Source: Mesorhizobium sp. WSM4311 (GTDB lineage: Bacteria; Pseudomonadota; Alphaproteobacteria; Rhizobiales; Rhizobiaceae). Taken from it: a DNA stretch of 64,000 nt. This document shows, in pieces, positions 52,308 to 60,865 of the stretch (its first letter is position 1; each line of letters starts with the position of its first letter). The notes under the pieces are model-generated. The model was not told the origin of the DNA. It saw only the letters and a program-made list of their open reading frames with translations, and did not search any database. Both the position numbers and the translations under genes were made by a program. Location: NCBI RefSeq assembly GCF_002295115.1, contig NZ_NSFV01000005.1:124001-188000 (forward strand), given 5' to 3'.

Positions 52308-52715
52308 ATGACCGGCGAGACCGATCTGAAGACATTGTTGGCGTCGATGACGCCGGAATTGCTCGACGGCATCCATGTCTTCGCCACGCTGGCGCCTGGA
52401 GTTTCCCAGCCGAAGAACCTCGATCCGGTGATGCTGTTTCGCGAGCGCGAGGGCACGACGCTGATCGTGACCGAGGACGCGGCAAAGGCAGCCGGACTGG
52501 CCGCCTCGTTCCGCTGCCGGATGATCACGCTGAACATCCACTCATCGCTGGAAGCCGTCGGCTTCCTCGCCGCCATCGCCACGCGGCTCGCCGCCGCCGG
52601 CATGGGCGTCAATCCGGTCTCGGCGTTCTATCATGATCACCTGTTCGTGCCGGCGGAGCGGGCGGAGGAGGCGCTGGGGCTGCTTCATGAGCTGGCCAAG
52701 GACAGTGCCGGCTGA
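52308..52715 (+). CDS. ACT-domain protein of unknown function
   Basis: A 135-residue protein of the alphaproteobacterial ACT/DUF2241 type. The N-terminal part is LKTLLASMTPELLDGIHVFA, followed by an ACT-like fold with FRCRMITLNIHSSLEAVGFLAAIATRLAAAGMGVNPVSAFYHDHLFVP (cited here in parts: LEAVGFLAAIATRLAAAGM, NPVSAFYHDHLFVP). ACT domains bind amino acids and regulate enzymes. It stands alone, divergent from bestrophin and convergent with a GNAT gene. Confidence 0.83.
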   Translation: MTGETDLKTLLASMTPELLDGIHVFATLAPGVSQPKNLDPVMLFREREGTTLIVTEDAAKAAGLAASFRCRMITLNIHSSLEAVGFLAAIATRLAAAGMGVNPVSAFYHDHLFVPAERAEEALGLLHELAKDSAG

Positions 52716-52717
52716 AA

Positions 52718-53170
52718 TCAACGCCCGCGTACATACAGAATATCCGGCAGGCCTTCTTCGTTGGTGGTGCCGTCGCCGAACGCTTCCGCGCGGAACCCAT
52801 GGCGCTCATAGAAGCGCCGGGCGCCGGTGTTGGCCTGGAAGGAATGGAGTTTCGCGACCGGCAAAGCAGCGGTCGCGTCGATCAGCAGCCGGCTGCCTAT
52901 GCCTTGCCCCGTCCAGGCCGGGTCGAGATAAAGTTGTTCCACCCAATCGCCGCTGACGGCAATGAAGCCGACAATCTCGCTGCCAGCTTCGGCGACCGTC
53001 ACCTGCTGCCGTGGCAGCACGATGTCGCGGATGAAGGCGAGGTCCTCGGCCGGCGTATGGATGACCGGCATCCAGTCGTAGGCATCGAGCGCCGCCCGCA
53101 TGAGCCGGGCAATGGCAGCAGCATCTGAGCCGCTGGCCGGGCGCAGAGTGACAGGCCGAGCACCGTTCAT
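52718..53170 (-). CDS. GNAT-family N-acetyltransferase
   Basis: A 150-residue acetyltransferase. The acetyl-CoA loop is QLYLDPAWTGQGIGSRLLID (about 83-102), followed by LHSFQANTGARRFYERHGFRAEAFGDG, in parts, the typical end of the GNAT fold. The start MNGARPVTLRPASGSDAAAI fits. Its stop is 2 bp from that of the convergent ACT-domain gene. Substrate unknown. Confidence 0.88.
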   Translation of the reverse strand: MNGARPVTLRPASGSDAAAIARLMRAALDAYDWMPVIHTPAEDLAFIRDIVLPRQQVTVAEAGSEIVGFIAVSGDWVEQLYLDPAWTGQGIGSRLLIDATAALPVAKLHSFQANTGARRFYERHGFRAEAFGDGTTNEEGLPDILYVRGR

Positions 53171-53206
53171 AAAGTAAGCTCAATCCGAGGGGCAGGTGCG
53201 GGCTTT

Positions 53207-53240
53207 CCCTTCTCCCCGTGTGGGAGAAGGAAAAGGTGCC
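53207..53240. repeat. CTCCCC-type palindromic repeat, partial copy
   Basis: CCCTTCTCCCCGTGTGGGAGAAGG forms a hairpin (CCTTCTCCC with GGGAGAAGG) in the gap between the GNAT gene and asd. The rest of the element is eroded. Confidence 0.65.
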
Positions 53241-53338
53241 CTTAGCCCGCGACCGCGGGCCGCCGGTCGTCCGGCGCGCCCGCGCAGGGCCAGCCGCGGC
53301 AGCGGCGATACGGCCCGTGAGCGAGAAAAGAACCCCCG

Positions 53339-54373
53339 TCAGGCCGCCTTCTTCTTCGGCTGGATCAAGCCGCGCTCGACGAGGAGCTCGGCGATCTGCA
53401 CCGCGTTGAGCGCCGCGCCCTTGCGCAGATTGTCGGAGACGACCCACATCGACAGGCCATTGTCGACGGTCGAATCCTCGCGGATGCGCGAGATGAAGGT
53501 GGCGTCCTCGCCGGCCGATTCCAACGGCGTGATGTAGCCGCCGTCCTCGCGCTTGTCCAAGACCTGGCAGCCCGGCGCGTCGCGCAGGATGTCGCGCGCC
53601 TCGTCGGCGGTGATCGGCTTCTCGAACTCGATGTTGACCGCTTCCGAATGGCCGATGAACACCGGCACGCGCACGCAGGTCGCCGTCAGCTTGATCTTGG
53701 GATCGAGCATCTTCTTGGTCTCGGCGACCATCTTCCACTCTTCCTTGGTGAAGCCGTCGTCGAGGAAGACGTCGATATGCGGAATGACGTTGAAGGCGAT
53801 GCGCTTGGTGAACTTCTTGACGTCGACCTGGTCGGCGACGAACACCGCACGGGTCTGGGTGAACAGCTCGTCCATGCCTTCCTTGCCGGCGCCCGATACC
53901 GACTGGTAGGTGGCGACGACGACGCGCTTGATGGTGGCGAAATCATGCAGCGGCTTCAGTGCCACGACCAGCTGCGCGGTCGAGCAGTTCGGGTTGGCGA
54001 TGATGTTCTTGCGCGTGAACAGCGAGATCGCGTCCGGGTTCACTTCCGGCACGATCAGCGGCACGTCCTGGTCGTAGCGGAAGGCCGACGAATTATCGAT
54101 GACGACGCAGCCCTGCTTGCCGATCTTCGGCGACCATTCCTTGGAGACATTGCCGCCGGCCGACATGACGCAGATGTCGGTGTCGGAAAAATCATACTGG
54201 TCGAGCGCCTTGACCTTCAGCGTGCGGTCGCCGAACGACACTTCCGTGCCCTGGCTGCGCCGCGACGCCAGCGCCACCACTTCGCTTACCGGAAAGCCGC
54301 GCTCTTCCAGTATGTTGAGCATTTCCCGGCCCACATTGCCCGTGGCGCCGACGACTGCAACCTTGAAACTCAT
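53339..54373 (-). CDS. asd: Aspartate-semialdehyde dehydrogenase
   Basis: Reduces aspartyl phosphate to aspartate semialdehyde, the branch point to lysine/DAP, methionine and threonine. 344 residues from MSFKVAVVGATGNVGREMLN (NADP-binding GATGNVG at 9-15). The catalytic cysteine is Cys130 in IANPNCSTAQLV, and the acid-base histidine is in VFIGHSEAVNIEF near 245. Together with dapF, also in this window, it supplies the DAP pathway. In related genomes it neighbours leuB; here they are 6 kb apart. Confidence 0.97.
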   Translation of the reverse strand: MSFKVAVVGATGNVGREMLNILEERGFPVSEVVALASRRSQGTEVSFGDRTLKVKALDQYDFSDTDICVMSAGGNVSKEWSPKIGKQGCVVIDNSSAFRYDQDVPLIVPEVNPDAISLFTRKNIIANPNCSTAQLVVALKPLHDFATIKRVVVATYQSVSGAGKEGMDELFTQTRAVFVADQVDVKKFTKRIAFNVIPHIDVFLDDGFTKEEWKMVAETKKMLDPKIKLTATCVRVPVFIGHSEAVNIEFEKPITADEARDILRDAPGCQVLDKREDGGYITPLESAGEDATFISRIREDSTVDNGLSMWVVSDNLRKGAALNAVQIAELLVERGLIQPKKKAA

Positions 54374-54479
54374 AAAGATCTCCTGTCCCTCTCCGCTTGG
54401 TTTTTGGAGAAAACCCGCCGGCCAATGCGGGTTCCGTCCCCCGGGCCGGACCCGGGAGAGGGTGGTTAGGCCAAGGGAA

Positions 54480-54614
54480 TCACACCGTTTTGGTGGTGGT
54501 TTTCTTGGCCGTGGTTTTGCTGGAACGAGGGGACGCGCCGACGCGCCCGGCCCAATGGTTCGCATTGCGGCTGGGGGCATCGAATGCAAGAAGAGCCATC
54601 AAAAGGCCGCGCAT
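54480..54614 (-). CDS. Possible small protein of unknown function
   Basis: A 44-residue frame, MRGLLMALLAFDAPSRNANH then WAGRVGASPRSSKTTAKKTTTKTV. It has a hydrophobic start and a Thr/Lys-rich tail like that of small DNA-binding or histone-H1-like peptides. It falls in the 441-bp gap between asd and the helicase. No strong ribosome-binding site is seen. It may be real or chance. Confidence 0.3.
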   Translation of the reverse strand: MRGLLMALLAFDAPSRNANHWAGRVGASPRSSKTTAKKTTTKTV

Positions 54615-54815
54615 CGAAAAACGATCCCGTTCGAAGCGGGCTTTTACGCGGTTTGCGGCAGGAGTCAATGCGCGGCGCGGCGCATGGCCTTCATGGCGCG
54701 CCCTGTACAAGAGCGGCGGCAGGAAGTACGAACGGCCAAGATTGTTGGGCTGGCGCGGCGCCGGCCCCGATGTGCTCCATGATGAGCGCAGAACCCTGAA
54801 TTCCGAAAGAGCGAG

Positions 54816-56699
54816 ATGTCCAACTTTGAAGGTATCGTCCCGGCGCTGGCACAGGCGCTGGAAAAACGCGGCTATTCCGAACTGACGCCGGTGCAGAAGG
54901 CGGTGCTGGAACTCGGCCAGGCCGATGCGCTGGTGTCGGCGCAGACCGGCTCCGGCAAGACCGTGGCCTTCGGCCTTGCCATGGCGCCGACGCTTCTCGA
55001 CGGCGCCGAGCGTTTTGGCCCGGCCACGGCGCCGCTGGCCTTGGCGGTGGCGCCGACGCGCGAGCTTGCGCTGCAGGTGACGCGTGAACTCGAATGGCTT
55101 TACGAGCCGACCGGCGCCACGGTGGCGTCCTGCGTCGGCGGCATGGACATGCGTACCGAGCGGCGCGCGCTGGAGCGTGGCGCCCATATCGTCGTCGGCA
55201 CGCCCGGCCGCCTGCGCGACCACATCACCCGCAACTCGCTCGACATGTCGGGGCTGAAGGCGGTGGTGCTCGACGAGGCCGACGAGATGCTCGATCTCGG
55301 TTTTCGCGAGGACCTCGAATTCATCCTCGATGCCGCGCCGGCCGAACGCCGCACGCTGATGTTCTCGGCCACCGTGCCACGCTCCATCGCCACGCTGGCG
55401 CAGGGCTATCAGCGCGATGCCGTGCGCATCTCCGCCGCCGGCGAGGAAAAGCAGCATCTCGACATCGAATACCGGGCGCTCAACGTCGCCCAGGCCGACC
55501 GCGAGAACGCCATCATCAACGTGCTGCGTTTCTACGAGGCCAAGAACGCGCTGGTGTTCTGCAACACGCGCGCCGCCGTCAATCACCTGACCGCACGTTT
55601 CAACAACCGCAATTTTTCCGTCGTCGCCCTTTCGGGCGAGCTCAGCCAGAACGAGCGCAGCCACGCGCTGCAGGCGATGCGCGACGGCCGCGCAAAAGTC
55701 TGCATCGCCACCGACGTCGCGGCGCGCGGCATCGACCTGCCCAACCTCGAACTGGTCATCCACGCCGACCTGCCGACCAATCCCGAAACGCTGCTGCACC
55801 GCAGCGGACGGACAGGACGCGCCGGGCGCAAGGGCGTCAGCGCACTGATCGTGCCGGGCAGCGCCCGCAGGCGCACCGAGCGGCTGTTGCAGAACGCCGG
55901 CCTCAAGGCGACCTGGGCGAGCCCGCCCTCAGCCGACGATGTGATGCGCCGCGACGACGAGCGCATCCTCGCCGATCCGGCCTTCGACGAGCCGGTGAAG
56001 GACGATGAGCGCGCTTTCATCGACGCGCTTCTCGCCAAGCATGGCCCCGAACAGGTGGCGGCCGCCTTCGTGCGCCAGTGCCGCGCCAGCCGCTCGGCGC
56101 CCGAGGACCTCATGGACGTCGCGCCGTTCACGCCTTCGCGTGAAAGACTGGCGCGCGAAAGACCGGCCGGCGAAAATTTCGCGCAGCGCGACGAGGCGCC
56201 GAGCCGCCGTGACGATTTCGGCGCCAGCGTCTGGTTCTCGCTGTCGGTCGGACGCCGGCAGAATGCCGAGCCGCGCTGGCTGATCCCGATGCTGTGCCGC
56301 ACCGGCAGCATCTCGAAGCGCGAGATCGGCGCCATCAAGATGCAGCCGGAAGAAACCTTCGTGCAGATCGCCGCGGACTGGGCCGACCGTTTTCTCGCCG
56401 CCATCGGGCCCGACCGCAAACTGCAGGGCAATATCGTGGTCAAGCGGCTCGACGGCACGCCGGACCTGTCGCGGGCCGGCTATCAGCCGCCCAGCCCAGA
56501 CAAGAAGCCGCATCGCGGCAAGGCGCCATTCGACCCGAACGCGCCGAAGCGCAAATTCGAGAAGCGCGCACCGGCCTCGGTCGACCAGCGCCCGGCAGCC
56601 GCGCATGAGGCAAAGCCGTGGGCGAAAAAGCCGGGCAAGCCGAAGTTCGACAATGCCGGCCCGCCGAAGCACAAGAAGCCGAAGAAGCGGCCTTCGTAA
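54816..56699 (+). CDS. DEAD-box RNA helicase (DeaD/CsdA-like)
   Basis: A 627-residue RNA helicase. Motif Q region and motif I AQTGSGKTVAF (about 44-54), motif II VLDEADEML (about 149-157), motif III FSATVP, motif V TDVAARGIDLPNLELV and motif VI HRSGRTGRAGR are all intact. The C-terminus has a DbpA-type RNA-binding domain (GASVWFSLSVGRRQNAEPRWL, KREIGAIKMQPEETFVQI) and a long Lys/Pro-rich basic tail. In other bacteria such helicases act in ribosome assembly and cold adaptation. It is transcribed alone. Confidence 0.95.
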   Translation: MSNFEGIVPALAQALEKRGYSELTPVQKAVLELGQADALVSAQTGSGKTVAFGLAMAPTLLDGAERFGPATAPLALAVAPTRELALQVTRELEWLYEPTGATVASCVGGMDMRTERRALERGAHIVVGTPGRLRDHITRNSLDMSGLKAVVLDEADEMLDLGFREDLEFILDAAPAERRTLMFSATVPRSIATLAQGYQRDAVRISAAGEEKQHLDIEYRALNVAQADRENAIINVLRFYEAKNALVFCNTRAAVNHLTARFNNRNFSVVALSGELSQNERSHALQAMRDGRAKVCIATDVAARGIDLPNLELVIHADLPTNPETLLHRSGRTGRAGRKGVSALIVPGSARRRTERLLQNAGLKATWASPPSADDVMRRDDERILADPAFDEPVKDDERAFIDALLAKHGPEQVAAAFVRQCRASRSAPEDLMDVAPFTPSRERLARERPAGENFAQRDEAPSRRDDFGASVWFSLSVGRRQNAEPRWLIPMLCRTGSISKREIGAIKMQPEETFVQIAADWADRFLAAIGPDRKLQGNIVVKRLDGTPDLSRAGYQPPSPDKKPHRGKAPFDPNAPKRKFEKRAPASVDQRPAAAHEAKPWAKKPGKPKFDNAGPPKHKKPKKRPS

Positions 56700-56701
56700 C
56701 C

Positions 56702-58123
56702 CTACGAACGCCGGGACGCGCTCTCTTTCAGGCCGGCCTTGATGGCCGACCAGCTGGCGGCCGCCGGCGTCGGCCGATGGTTTTGGGCGATGCGCTCCGC
56801 CAATGAGGAACGCCAGGCATGATCCTCAGCCATCCTGCGGATGGCGGCGTACCAGCCGGCCTGGTCTTCGGAATCGATCGCCGGCATCAGCCCGCCGCTC
56901 GCTTCGATCAGCGACGGCGCCGTCGACACGATGACCGGAACGCCGAAATCGAGACATTCCGAGGCGCCGTAGCCCCAGCCCTCTATATGCGAGGGAAAAA
57001 CGCCGAAGGTGGCGCTGCGATAATAGCCTATGAGCTGCTCGTCGCTGACCAGTCCGGTGAAGGTGACCGACTGGAGCAGTTCGGGATGCGCCTTGAGAAA
57101 AGCGCGCAGCGGTTCGATCATCCAGCCCCAGCGCCCGGCGCAGACAAGCCTTGGCAGCTTGACGCCCTCTTCCCGCGCCTGCTGCCAGATCCGCGCCAGC
57201 AATATGTGGTTCTTGCGCACTTCGATGGTCGAGCAATAGAACACGAACGGCTCGCCTGCCTCGATGCGCGAGGTCGCGCCGATGCGCGATGCCGTCTCGT
57301 GCAGGATGGAAGGCATCGGAAACCGGTAGACCTCCGGCGCGCCGATGCCGGCCTTGCGCATATATTCGGTCAGCGTCGCGCCGACCTCGTCGGAGGCGCA
57401 GAATGCCGGCGCACCGGCGCGCACGAGCTGCTCGAGATCGGAGCCGAAACGGCGCTCGCCGGCGCTCAAGCCGATCAGGTCGGGGCGCAATGCCGGGATG
57501 ATGTCGTGACACAGGAAGGCAACCTTGCCGGCGCCGCCCGAAACGGCGAACCGGTCTTCCTGGGTCAGGATGTGATGGCTGATCAGCACAAGGGCGGGCT
57601 CCGTCTCGGCCGGCCGGGCCGGGGCCTCTCGCAAACCAAGGCGGATCCGCGCCCGCTGGTACAGGCGATAGGCGCGGATCAACAGCCGCGTCGCCTGCCA
57701 GGCGATCCCCATGCCGCCATTGGTCACCGTCCTGGCCAGATGGCGGTCCGCGTCACGCTTGTCCCAGGGCTGCTGCCGCACCGCCTCGAAAGCCCGCGAC
57801 AGCGCCGCGCGTCTCCCCGGCCACCGCTTGACACGATGCGGTGAAATCTCGCCGGCCGCGACGTGGTCCTGTTCGAAAGGCGCAAGCGGCCGGAACCGGC
57901 CTTCGCCTGGCCTGAACGCCACCACCTCCACGTCGGGGTCGGGATCCGCCAACGCCGCATTGACGAGAAAGCTCTCCACCCGTGGAATGCCCGCCAGGCC
58001 CTTGCCGGGCGGCCAGAACATCAGGCCGGTCGCATCGATGGCCAGTGCAGGGGCAAGCCTCGCCGGCCTTGCGGCCTGCCCTTCCTCGGTCCCGGCGCTG
58101 GCATCGGAATGCTCGACTGTCAT
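56702..58123 (-). CDS. Family 4/1-type glycosyltransferase
   Basis: A 473-residue retaining glycosyltransferase with GT-B fold. The C-terminal domain has EPFVFYCSTIEVRKNHILLAR, VTFTGLVSDEQLIGYYRSATFGVFPS and EGWGYGASECLDFGVPVIVST, which form the nucleotide-sugar binding EX7E region (in parts). The N-terminal half is less conserved. The likely role is lipopolysaccharide or exopolysaccharide mannosylation or similar, but donor and acceptor are unknown. No polysaccharide cluster is adjacent. The start MTVEHSDAS was taken; upstream in-frame codons are noise. Confidence 0.88.
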   Translation of the reverse strand: MTVEHSDASAGTEEGQAARPARLAPALAIDATGLMFWPPGKGLAGIPRVESFLVNAALADPDPDVEVVAFRPGEGRFRPLAPFEQDHVAAGEISPHRVKRWPGRRAALSRAFEAVRQQPWDKRDADRHLARTVTNGGMGIAWQATRLLIRAYRLYQRARIRLGLREAPARPAETEPALVLISHHILTQEDRFAVSGGAGKVAFLCHDIIPALRPDLIGLSAGERRFGSDLEQLVRAGAPAFCASDEVGATLTEYMRKAGIGAPEVYRFPMPSILHETASRIGATSRIEAGEPFVFYCSTIEVRKNHILLARIWQQAREEGVKLPRLVCAGRWGWMIEPLRAFLKAHPELLQSVTFTGLVSDEQLIGYYRSATFGVFPSHIEGWGYGASECLDFGVPVIVSTAPSLIEASGGLMPAIDSEDQAGWYAAIRRMAEDHAWRSSLAERIAQNHRPTPAAASWSAIKAGLKESASRRS

Positions 58124-58265
58124 GGTCTGCTTCGGTGAAGACGGCTGCACGTCAAGCCTTATGCTCGATTTGCCGCTAATATGGTAGCCATGCCGCACGG
58201 TCTTGCCCGTGGGCTCGGCCCCGTGCCACATCTTGGCGGGGACGCGGCGACAAGGGGGGTGGGTG

Positions 58266-58970
58266 ATGCGTGGCGAAGTGCTTCACTATGACGAGGACCA
58301 GGGTTTCGGCTTCATCACCGGCGCCGACGGCAACCGCTACACATTCACCCGCGAGAACCTTCGCCGGCAAACCGCGATGCCCAAGGGCACGGCGGTCGAG
58401 TTCCAGCCGGGCGGCGGCCAGGCGCGTGACGTCTTCTCGATCGCCACCCAGGCCGCAAGCCCGGCCGCCGGCATAAACCCCGCACCGGCTCAGGCCAATC
58501 CCGTACCCACGGCCGTCGCAGCGCCGGCGCAGCATTTCGGCCGGACGGCCGAGCCGGCAGAGCCCACCGATCTCTGGACCTATTTCTGGAGCGGTGTGAC
58601 CCGGAACTACTTCAATTTCGCCGGCCGCGCCCGGCGCAAGGAATATTGGGGCTATTGCCTGTTCTGGACGATCGCGTTGCTGGTGGTCGTCGGCATCGGC
58701 GTTTTCACCGATGCCGAGATAGGCAATTTCGACAACGCCGAGCTGCCGGCGATGACAGTGGGGCTTTTCGGCATGTTCCTGCTGGCCACCTTCCTGCCCA
58801 GCCTCGGCATGATCGTGCGCCGCCTGCACGACCTCGGCCTGACCGGCTGGCTCTGCCTGCTCATCCTGATCCCGACCTTCGGCAGCCTGATCATTCTCGT
58901 CTTCGCATTGATCCCGACACAGGGGCGCGAAAACCAGTGGGGGCCAGTGCCGGCGGGGGTTAGAATTTAG
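58266..58970 (+). CDS. Cold-shock-like domain fused to DUF805 membrane domain, copy 1
   Basis: A 234-residue protein. Residues 1-55 form a cold-shock/OB-like domain (MRGEVLHYDEDQGFGFITGA, NRYTFTRENLRRQ), with the aromatic RNP1-like GFGFI. A Pro/Ala-rich linker (about 60-110) leads into a DUF805 membrane domain with FNFAGRARRKEYWGYCLFW, three hydrophobic helices, IVRRLHDLGLTGWLCLL and the terminal GRENQWGPVPAGVRI. The fusion places a nucleic-acid-binding domain on the cytoplasmic face of the inner membrane. A paralogue follows 70 bp downstream. Function unknown. Confidence 0.88.
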   Translation: MRGEVLHYDEDQGFGFITGADGNRYTFTRENLRRQTAMPKGTAVEFQPGGGQARDVFSIATQAASPAAGINPAPAQANPVPTAVAAPAQHFGRTAEPAEPTDLWTYFWSGVTRNYFNFAGRARRKEYWGYCLFWTIALLVVVGIGVFTDAEIGNFDNAELPAMTVGLFGMFLLATFLPSLGMIVRRLHDLGLTGWLCLLILIPTFGSLIILVFALIPTQGRENQWGPVPAGVRI

Positions 58971-59040
58971 CGTGGCGTGCATATTGCATTGGTGAACAAC
59001 CCTGGGTAGCATGCTGGCGAGGCGATGCAGGGGGAAAGCA

Positions 59041-59694
59041 ATGCGCGGTACGGTGTTTCACTACGACGCGGATCAAGACTACGGTTACATCGACGGCGCT
59101 GACGGCAAGCGCTATTTTTTCACACGGACGGATCTGAGCCGGGAGATAGCCCTCGTCAGAGGCAGTCTTGTCGAATTCCAGCCGGACGACGGAACAGCGC
59201 GCAACATCGTCGCCGTGAGTTCGCCCGCACCCTCGGCGACCCCTGGCCAGCCTGGTCTTGCCCCTGAAACCCGGCCCACTCGTTCCACAGGTCTGTGGGC
59301 ATACTTCCTGTGCACGGTCAGTGTGGATTTTTTCAATTTCAACGGACGCGCCCGTCGCAAGGAATATTGGGCCTTCTGGCTGTGCTCGACCGTCCTGGTG
59401 TTTGCCCTGCTGGGTTTCGGGATACTCGTGGATCTTGCCATCAACGGTTTCCGCGACGGTTCGAGCAGGAACGCGATCGGATTCCTGCCCTTCTTTATTT
59501 TCGCGTTGGCCGTCAACCTGCCCTGGATCGCGCTTGCCGTGCGACGTCTTCACGACTTCGGCAAGAGCGGTTGGTTTGTCTTGCTCTGCTTCATCCCAGC
59601 CATCGGTGGCATAGCCTTGCTGGTCTTCGGGCTTGTGCCATCCCAGGCGGGCAAGAACGCCTGGGGGCCGGTGCCCGCAGGGGTCAGAGTTTAA
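59041..59694 (+). CDS. Cold-shock-like domain fused to DUF805 membrane domain, copy 2
   Basis: A 217-residue paralogue of the preceding gene, same order: cold-shock-like residues 1-55 (MRGTVFHYDADQDYGYIDGA, KRYFFTRTDLSRE; RNP1 is YGYI), a shorter linker, then DUF805 with FNFNGRARRKEYWAFWLC and AVRRLHDFGKSGWFVLLCF and the end KNAWGPVPAGVRV. The stem of divergence is in the linker and the helices; both ends are well kept, which suggests constraint on both domains. The tandem pair is probably an operon. Confidence 0.88.
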   Translation: MRGTVFHYDADQDYGYIDGADGKRYFFTRTDLSREIALVRGSLVEFQPDDGTARNIVAVSSPAPSATPGQPGLAPETRPTRSTGLWAYFLCTVSVDFFNFNGRARRKEYWAFWLCSTVLVFALLGFGILVDLAINGFRDGSSRNAIGFLPFFIFALAVNLPWIALAVRRLHDFGKSGWFVLLCFIPAIGGIALLVFGLVPSQAGKNAWGPVPAGVRV

Positions 59695-59778
59695 CAGCCA
59701 GTTTCCCGAGAAAAAGGGGGTAAGTCACTCCCAAAAAACGATCGTTCGGCCGAACTTCGTCACGGCTGAAGATTCCTC

Positions 59779-59816
59779 TTGCAATTTAATCCGCGCACAG
59801 ATAGTCTGTGCACAGA
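59779..59816 (+). promoter_or_regulatory. Probable MarR operator and promoter
   Basis: GCACAGA-TAG-TCTGTGC (59795-59811) is a perfect 7-3-7 inverted repeat, with a third half-site GCACAGA at 59810-59816. A possible -35 TTGCAA (59779-59784) stands 17 bp before TAGTCT, so the operator would cover the -10. It lies 40 bp before the SRPBCC-MarR operon and is probably the site for its own regulator. Confidence 0.55.
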
Positions 59817-59855
59817 TCGAATGATCGATCAGACAAGACGAATGGAGCCAGGACA

Positions 59856-60284
59856 ATGTGGAGCAATGAATACACCGCGATTTCCTCCCTTCCCTCAGCA
59901 GCCATCTGGAACGCGCTGAAGGCGTTGCACGAGGGCCGCCTCACCTATGAGGGGTCCGACACTTTCGTGCTGCACGGCCCGTTCGCCAAGGGCACCCGTG
60001 TCTCGGTGACGCCGGTCGGGCAGGACACGTTCGAATCGACCATCGTCGATCTCGTCGATAACGTCACCTATGCCGACGAGACTTCGTTCGGTAACACGAA
60101 ATTGCTGTTCCGGCACACGCTGGTGCCGGTCGAGGGCGGCACGCAGGTGACGCACCGGCTGGAAATTTCCGGCCCCTCGGCAGCCGAGGTCGGACCCGAG
60201 CTCGGCCCGCAGATCAGCGGCGATTTCAACGTATCGATGGCTAAATTGTTCGAGCAGGCAAAGGAGTTGGCGAACGGTGGCTGA
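59856..60284 (+). CDS. SRPBCC-family protein
   Basis: A 142-residue START/Bet v1-like domain with MWSNEYTAISSLPSAAIWNA, LVDNVTYADETSFGNTKLLF and VEGGTQVTHRLEISGPSAAE, typical of polyketide-cyclase/dehydrase-like proteins. It binds a hydrophobic ligand, likely the signal or substrate linked with the MarR protein. Its 3' end overlaps the GTG start of marR by 8 bp, so the two are co-translated. Confidence 0.88.
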   Translation: MWSNEYTAISSLPSAAIWNALKALHEGRLTYEGSDTFVLHGPFAKGTRVSVTPVGQDTFESTIVDLVDNVTYADETSFGNTKLLFRHTLVPVEGGTQVTHRLEISGPSAAEVGPELGPQISGDFNVSMAKLFEQAKELANGG

Positions 60285-60732
60285 TGGACGGGATTTGAAG
60301 ACGCGCTTCAGCGGACCTTCGGAGAGCCCCGGCTTGTTGTTGTGGCGAACCACCATGCGCTGGCAGCGCGTCATGACCGCGGCATTGGCGCCGCTCGACC
60401 TGACACATGTCCAGTTCGTGCTCCTGGCCTCCGCCATGTGGCTCGGCCGCAATGGCGAGCCGCCCAACCAGGTGCAGCTCGCCGCCCAGGCCGGCACCGA
60501 GGTGAAGATGACCTCGGACGTCGTTGCCCGGCTCGAGGCCAAGGGTTTGATCGCGCGGGAAGCCGACCCCAGGGATTCGCGTGCCAAGGTGATCCGCGTC
60601 ACCCCGGCCGGGGCCGCCGCCGCGCAGCGCGCCATCGTTGCCGTGGAGACCGCCGACGCGGCCTTTTTCGAACCGGTGGACGAAGCGCAACTCGACGGCC
60701 TGCTGCAGCTGCTGGCCGGCGACATACGCTAG
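60277..60732 (+). CDS. MarR-family transcriptional regulator
   Basis: A 151-residue winged-helix repressor. The helix-turn-helix is VQLAAQAGTEVKMTSDVVARLEAKGLI, in parts, followed by the wing ADPRDSRAKVIRVTPAG. Such proteins bind palindromes as dimers and are released by small ligands. The start is GTG within the end of the SRPBCC gene. It probably represses its own operon through the palindrome at 59795-59816. The stop TAG is shared with the first base pairs of a dispersed repeat. Confidence 0.92.
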   Translation: MADGRDLKTRFSGPSESPGLLLWRTTMRWQRVMTAALAPLDLTHVQFVLLASAMWLGRNGEPPNQVQLAAQAGTEVKMTSDVVARLEAKGLIAREADPRDSRAKVIRVTPAGAAAAQRAIVAVETADAAFFEPVDEAQLDGLLQLLAGDIR

Positions 60733-60856
60733 AGCAATTCCAGGAAAAGTGTGAGCGGTTTTCCCGCGAAAGTGCATAGCGCTTTCCCTTGGGAATTGCG
60801 TCAAAACAAAGAGTTAGAGCGGTTCGCCGTTTCCATGAAACGGTGAAACGCTCTAA
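60730..60856. repeat. Dispersed repeat, GGAAAAGYGTGAAGCGGTTT type, longest copy
   Basis: Starts TAGAGCAATTCCAGGAAAAG and includes GGAATTGCGTCAAAACAAAG, then a second hairpin, AGAGCG...CGCTCT, with CCGTTTC-CAT-GAAACGG inside. The first bases are the stop codon of marR, and the element ends 10 bp before leuB's stop. It may terminate both genes. Confidence 0.8.
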
Positions 60857-60865
60857 GTGAGCGCG

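Noticed and set aside
54615..55799. Antisense open frame across the DEAD-box helicase
   Set aside because: The helicase motifs on the other strand are complete; only the terminal 44 codons outside the helicase were kept, at low confidence.
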